From: Prunus persica | Taxonomy: Eukaryota > Streptophyta > Magnoliopsida > Rosales > Rosaceae | Direction: 5' to 3' | Length of the DNA: 64,000 nt | Assembly (NCBI RefSeq): GCF_000346465.2 | Contig: NC_034016.1 | Coordinates: 14,648,969-14,712,968 of the forward strand | Part shown: piece by piece, positions 59,253 to 64,000 of the stretch | How positions within the stretch are numbered: the first letter of the stretch is position 1 | Layout: every line of letters starts with the position of its first letter | The notes under the pieces: generated by a model | Seen by the model: only the letters and a program-made list of their open reading frames with translations | Database searches by the model: none | What the model was told of the DNA's origin: nothing | Translations under genes and position numbers: made by a program

Positions 59253-60216
59253 TAGGCGGCCTCTTGCTGGGCACCATAGATACTTGAGTTGAGAAGCAGT
59301 TTCCTGCTACCTTCAACGTGCCTGAATTTCAACCCAAGTAATACGACAAAGTTTCCTACCTACTACCTTCTCGGTGAAAGTTTCCTACTACCTTCGGTCT
59401 ACCTTTTAGCTGGACCGAAGCGTAAGAGTATTTTATCAATTAAGTTTAGAAAATAAATTATGGTATCCACTATAAATTTTATTTTAACAATTTTGAGTTA
59501 TTTATTTTTGAAGTTTTCATTCACAGATAATTTTTGTAAAAAATTAGACAAATTGAAAAGTATCATGACATCTAATTATAACTAAAATAAATGAATATGG
59601 TGATCCAAAATAACACTAAAATGAAAACATTTCATTGAGAGGTCAAAAGTTCGAAGAAACACAATACAAAGTGTATCACAAAGGTATCCTCAAACAAGCA
59701 TGTATATATATAGGTTTGAAAGCACAAAAAAATGCATACTAAGACAAAGCCTAGGTTTAAATATGTATATGATATACATATAGATTGTTACGAATCATAT
59801 TTGCAATGAAGGTTCCTGCTGCATTCAACGCACAAGTCGCATGAATCTGAAATCGACCTAAATGAGAAATAGTTTTCGTTTACTTTCGGTGTGAAAGGTT
59901 ATTGAAGGCTTTTTATCGCAAAATGTGAAGCTTCGAAACTATCAAGTTATGTTCTTTATAATTTTTTTTTTCTTCATTCGTGGTCCTTCAAATTAAAATG
60001 GATGCTCACAACTAGTTCACATGCCATCAACTTCCATTAAAAATTTTGTTAACTTGATGACTGGGCCCAAATGTGTGACTCACGAGTTTAGATCTTATGT
60101 CCCCATTTTGTCTTTCCCTTCTTCGTTCCTTATCTAATTTTTTGACACATGTCCTTTCACTTAACTCTAACATAACAGTGTTAAATTTTAATAAAATTAA
60201 AAATAATAAAAATTAA
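59253..60216. other. Upstream region of gene A with an M1 MITE remnant
   Basis: No gene is seen. From about 59490 to 59700 a degraded M1 MITE is recognisable (TTTTTGTAAAAAATTAGACAAATTGAAAA-like stretch, then CATCTAATTATAACTAA). The rest is AT-rich. Confidence 0.45.
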
Positions 60217-60958
60217 GAGTGCTGCTATTTCCATCCACCTGTCATATTTTCCCACCCACCTTATCTTTCAACTTTTAAAGACAAATCTAACCCTATTGTA
60301 AAATGACTTAAAAGGACTTAAGAAAAAAGAAAGAGGAAAAAAAAAAGAAGGCAGACTTCTCAGTTCTCAAGTAACCCTATCATTTGACAGAGAGAAAAAA
60401 AAAAAAAACACAAGAATACGACTCCTTGCTCATGAGAAGGTGAAGAAGGCGAGTACTGTTGTTTTTCCCTTATCTGTTTAGCTTTGTACTCTTTGGCATT
60501 CTCATGTCTTAAGAATGGGCGTTTTATATTTTTTTTTATTGCAAAGTTCAATAGATTTCTGGTCCTTGGATAACTCTGGAGAAAAGTTTATTTACAATAG
60601 TAGAAAGCTAAGAGCATAAATGTGATTATATTCACAGAATCCATATTTACAAAAATAAAAATAAAAATTACAGCAAAAAACTATTTTAGTTCAGTAAACA
60701 TGAGAGACAGCGATGGAGTGTGAGAGATGGAAAATAAGATAGAGCAAAAATGAGAGAGAGATGTGTGGACTGTGAGAGAGAGAGAGAAGACACGAGTAGA
60801 AAGAATAAAGGAGAGAGAAAATGAGGTAATAATTAAAAAGGTATTTTAAGAATATTTGTGGGTGTAAAAATAAGATTGTGTTTTTTAAATTTTATATGGT
60901 GGGTGGGAAGATAATGTGAGTGGGAAAATAGGACAGGTGGGTGGAAATAGCAGCACTC
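60217..60958. repeat. MITE family M2, long copy with 8-bp target duplication
   Basis: The inverted ends GAGTGCTGCTATTTCCA and complement continue imperfectly for about 50 bases (CACCTGTCATATTTTCCCAC). An 8-base direct repeat AAAATTAA flanks it (60209-60216, 60959-60966). The inside is A-rich and GA-rich. A short relative lies in a BC intron at 34894-35146. Confidence 0.75.
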
Positions 60959-60966
60959 AAAATTAA

Positions 60967-63030
60967 TAATTGAAGAAAACCAAAAGACCCAACAGCCACC
61001 AAAACTCCCATTTTCAAAGATGAGAAAGAGCGAGAGATAGAAAAGGTGAGACATAGAGATAGAGAAGGGGCCAACCAAATGGAAACCGCGAAGGCAGTGA
61101 AAATTGCAAGAGTCAACTCAGTTCTCAAAGCAAACAAAAACCATTTGTTAGTACGAAAATCGTATTGGCATTTCCTAGACTGTAGTATAGGATGAAAATT
61201 AGTTTGTGAGGAATTGCTACTAGAAGTTTTGGCACTACTCTTTCAATCCCATACCTCCGAGGCATACCCTGACCATATGAGAAACTTGACAACAGGTAAA
61301 TCATGACATATCATGCATTCATGATAGGAGTTATAGTTGAAGTTTTGTTTTGAGTCTTTGTAATTGAAATTAAAATATGAGTCGGTTGGTGACATCAGTA
61401 AGAGTCCTTAATGAATTAGACTTTGTATTTTTAGTGAATCAGAATTTAGTTCAAAGAGTTTTAGTTCAATTGGTCTTAGAGTCATAATTGTTTTGGAAGT
61501 GTAGTCTCACAAGTTTCTCTCCTGTGAGAAACTTGCTGTGAATAAAAGGAGGCTTTGCCCTCTTGTGAGGGCCAGCTTTTCCAATGTCCAAAACCTTTGA
61601 TGCATATTGAATATATTTTGGGAAAAGCTGCTACACTTAGTTCACTCGGAAAGTCATCAAGTGCTTCGGTTGCTTGGTGATTGATCGAATTCATTCATCA
61701 TTCATATTGCATACATATGCATGTCGGTGTCTCATATGGTTAAGGACACCAAGACACTCTGTGTGTTTATCCTCCGGTGAGCTTGAAGCAATCGTGACCA
61801 GTATTGCATTCAACAAAAGGAGTGTCAAAGATCATCCCGTGACAGAAGTTGAGTTACGAAGAAGTCGGTAAACATTGTCTAGATTGTGTCTAGGACAAGT
61901 GTGTGTGCGTATTTCTTGTAATCTCAATTCTATAGTGGATTCGTTCTGGACTAAGGAGTCCCGTGGATTTTTCCCAGAGGTGGGATTTTACCACGTAAAA
62001 TAAATATCTGCGTGTTCTTTTATTTTAAGCTTTGCACATCTCAGGATTGATAACTCATATCAATCCTGCTTCAAAGGTTGATCATTATTTATTGCAAAAA
62101 AATCCGAAATAGCTTGTTTAACCTTCTCCAAGCATTTATAGATATCCTACAGGTATTTTCACCATTTCAACAATATTTCATAACGCACAGCAACATTAAT
62201 GGTTCCTTATACAACTCTTGCTGGTCTTCCAGAGCTCAGAGACCGTTTCGTGGTTGCCAATAATTTCGAGAATGGGCCAGCCACGACAATCCCCAAAATC
62301 TCATCCCAATTAATGCTAACCCCTTCATTGATCTCTTTTTGAATGTCTTCGAACCGTCTGAATAGACAGGAAGGACATATGTCAAAAAGTTATATAAGGA
62401 AACAGATATCTTTGCCACATGAAACTAATCTACTCTGTTATGTGACAAATTTGTGTTTAATATATAATTAACCAAACTTGATATTACAACACCTCATTTA
62501 ATTTATATTCTTAATTTCTTTTGGTTCAGTAGACATGAATTTAACAAGAAAGTAGTCATCATTATGATAATTGTATTTTAATCAATTGAAAGTTATAGCT
62601 TTCCACCATACTTTTAGGAAGAATTGAAAGTTCAATATTGACAAGGGATAAGAACTGAGGAGTAGCAGTAGAGTATAACTGTGTGTTTTTCTATGTTGTC
62701 ACATGCACTCTTACATTCATTTCTCATTTTCTTTTTGTTTCAATAATTGTAAAATTTCGTGTGGCAAGATCCTAAACATGCTTCACCAATTTCATAATTG
62801 TTCATTTTCCAACCTCACACCCATGCCAATCTTTTGTAGTTCATATATATGACTGTATCTGCAGATATCTTATAGGGAAAAGACCCACAAGAATTTATTC
62901 TGAGAGGCTGGAATATCAAAATGTGCTCTAGTTCAAGAGCCCAACTTGTATGAGCCACCATTTATAAAAAAATAAAAAAATAAAAAATATATGTTAAGCA
63001 ATTATACTTCAATTCTTGTGCGAATCTGCT
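60967..63030. other. Intergenic region with a possible LTR remnant
   Basis: About 61488-62070 resembles a Copia-type LTR: it starts TGTTTTGGAAGTG and contains TGTGTCTAGGACAAG, CCCGTGGATTTTTCCCAGAGG and TTTTACCACGTAAAATAAAT, a layout common at the 3' side of plant Copia LTRs. No primer site or gag-pol follows, so it would be a solo or broken LTR. The rest shows nothing gene-like. Confidence 0.35.
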
Positions 63031-63039
63031 GCCATTTGG

Positions 63040-63250
63040 TATTTATAAAAAATTCTGAATTTTTTCCTTTTTATTTTCTTCGCTGACGTCAGCGCCCTGA
63101 GGCAACAACTCCAGCTATTCTTGTCTTCGAGTCTGCACAGTCTTGGTGGAGCCTACCATTTGCCCGGGCTATTATCTACCACTGGAGTTGGTTTTCCTCA
63201 CCAGGGGGGCCTTTTGCTAGGGCAGCCCACACCTGTGGAAGTGCTCTAAT
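63040..63250. repeat. Harbinger-related MITE end
   Basis: TATTTATAAAAAATTCTGAA, GCTGACGTCAGCGCC, GCCCGGGCT and the end GTGCTCTAA mirror the subterminal region of the Harbinger element at 11274-16013 (same order of TATA-like box, TGACGTCA, GC-rich part). It is probably a non-autonomous relative of that element. Confidence 0.5.
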
Positions 63251-63394
63251 GACAATTGTAATACGCTAATTATGAGACCCACATGCTAATAAAAAATAAA
63301 AAAAAAAACAACAATTAATGCATTATGTTGTTAAGAGCATCTACATTATGTTGTTAAGAGCATCCGCAATAGTTGTTCAATATACTTCACTCAT

Positions 63395-63735
63395 ATTTTG
63401 TGGTGGTTTTGTTTCACCCGTATTTTGGGAACGAAAAAACCGATAAGCTGCTGGAGGTTATTTTTCCCGCGTGTAGCGGGCTCGATGACCTGAGAGTGAC
63501 CTCGGGGAAGGATCCAAATTTGGGGCAGGTTGGGTGTGGGAGGGTGTTGGTTTTTGTTGTGGCTGAGGAGGACTTTTTGAGGGACAGGGCCTGGGCTTAC
63601 TATGAGGCATATTGAAGAAGAGTAGGTGGGGTAGGGTGGTTGAGATTGTGGACAGTGAAGGGGAGGACCATGTGTTTCATTTGTTCGACCCAAGTTGTTA
63701 CAAGGCTGTGGACTTAGTCAAAAAGGTCGTTTCAA
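63395..63735 (+). pseudogene. Second carboxylesterase (CXE) pseudogene fragment
   Basis: Encodes VLFHPYFGNEKTDKLLEVIF, CGRVLVFVVAEEDFLRDRAW (catalytic Asp region), then a frameshift after WAYYEA. In another frame it continues VVEIVDSEGEDHVFHLFDPS with the catalytic His. The oxyanion-hole HGGG and nucleophile GDSAG regions are absent. It is closely related to the copy at 47175-55460 and shows how that copy read before the Copia insertion. Confidence 0.8.
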
Positions 63736-63926
63736 TGTCATACCATAAGATTTCCCATTCTAATACGTCAAGTGCTCAATATAAATATTTTTTTTTCTCA
63801 AGGCAAACTCCGTTCATTAAATATGCAAAACATTACAAGAGTTTGTATGCTCAACAACATAAATAGAAGCATAAGACATAGGCATTACAAGAGTTTGGGC
63901 CCAAAATCAATCATTGTGAATTTATA

Positions 63927-64000
63927 GTATGTTCACTAATCAGGAATTAGAATTCTCATCAGGAATTGAATTCAACCTATTGAAAATTCTTACGTTTACT
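63927..64000. repeat. MITE fragment cut by the window end
   Basis: Matches the left arm of the MITE at 16372-16838: TTCACTAATCAGGAATTAG, then GAATTCTCATCAGGAATTGA. Confidence 0.5.

Noticed and set aside
62236..62418. Minus-strand 60-codon ORF region with FEDIQKEIN-like peptide in another frame
   Set aside because: It looks slightly protein-like, but I cannot match it to a family and it lacks exon borders I trust.
1..64000. tRNA, rRNA, CRISPR arrays or prokaryotic operons
   Set aside because: None was recognised on reading either strand. Repeats here are transposon- or microsatellite-derived, and the genes are spliced plant genes.

Overview
This window is nuclear DNA of a dicot plant. Genes are intron-rich with GT-AG introns, MITEs are abundant, and there are Copia, Harbinger, hAT and CACTA elements and TIR-type NBS immune genes. 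The gene flavour fits a woody rosid, possibly Rosaceae, but nothing here proves the genus.

Layout. The left edge (1-153) is the last exon of a sulfotransferase-like P-loop gene. A complete six-exon RBP47/UBP1-like RNA-binding protein gene follows (1813-6644, +, 449 aa). From about 7.7 kb to 59.2 kb the window is a minus-strand cluster of an unusual immune-receptor family. Each full member has a TIR exon, an NB-ARC exon, short linker exons and a last exon encoding four hydrophobic segments; no LRR is seen. Members from left to right are: E (8304-10117, the membrane domain alone), D (17208-21199, complete, 710 aa), F (22787-26548, truncated, no P-loop), BC (32747-40924, 14 exons, TIR-TIR-NBS-linker-4TM, 1104 aa), a relic G split by a CACTA element, and A (55724-59164, complete, 670 aa). 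Detached 5' and 3' pieces of these units lie between them, so the cluster grew by tandem duplication.

The most notable item is BC. Fourteen exons with matching splice phases join two TIR domains, an NB-ARC, six tandem look-alike exons and the membrane domain in one open frame. TIR1 has lost the conserved glutamate of the CLDEL motif (it reads CLEGL), while TIR2 keeps it. The look-alike exons, also present five times in F and absent from A and D, are all phase 0-0. They can be gained, lost or skipped without a frame change, so linker length between the nucleotide switch and the membrane can vary freely.

Mobile DNA fills the rest. There is an autonomous-looking PIF/Harbinger element (from 11274; ORF1 and transposase both open). 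Two hAT elements have 8-bp target duplications, one of them inside a coding exon of F. A 2.8-kb polyadenylated non-coding insertion has an 18-bp target duplication and a 95-bp tandem array. A 3.7-kb CACTA element carries long tandem repeats. A Copia insertion in a carboxylesterase pseudogene forms a 2579-bp inverted repeat with a 436-bp loop. Several MITE families sit in the introns of the immune genes. The right end holds a second carboxylesterase fragment and MITE pieces. No tRNA, rRNA or CRISPR was recognised.

How they could work together (inference): TIR domains make NAD-derived signals, NB-ARC is the nucleotide switch, and the C-terminal domain would tether the receptor to a membrane. 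E may be a free partner carrying only the tether.
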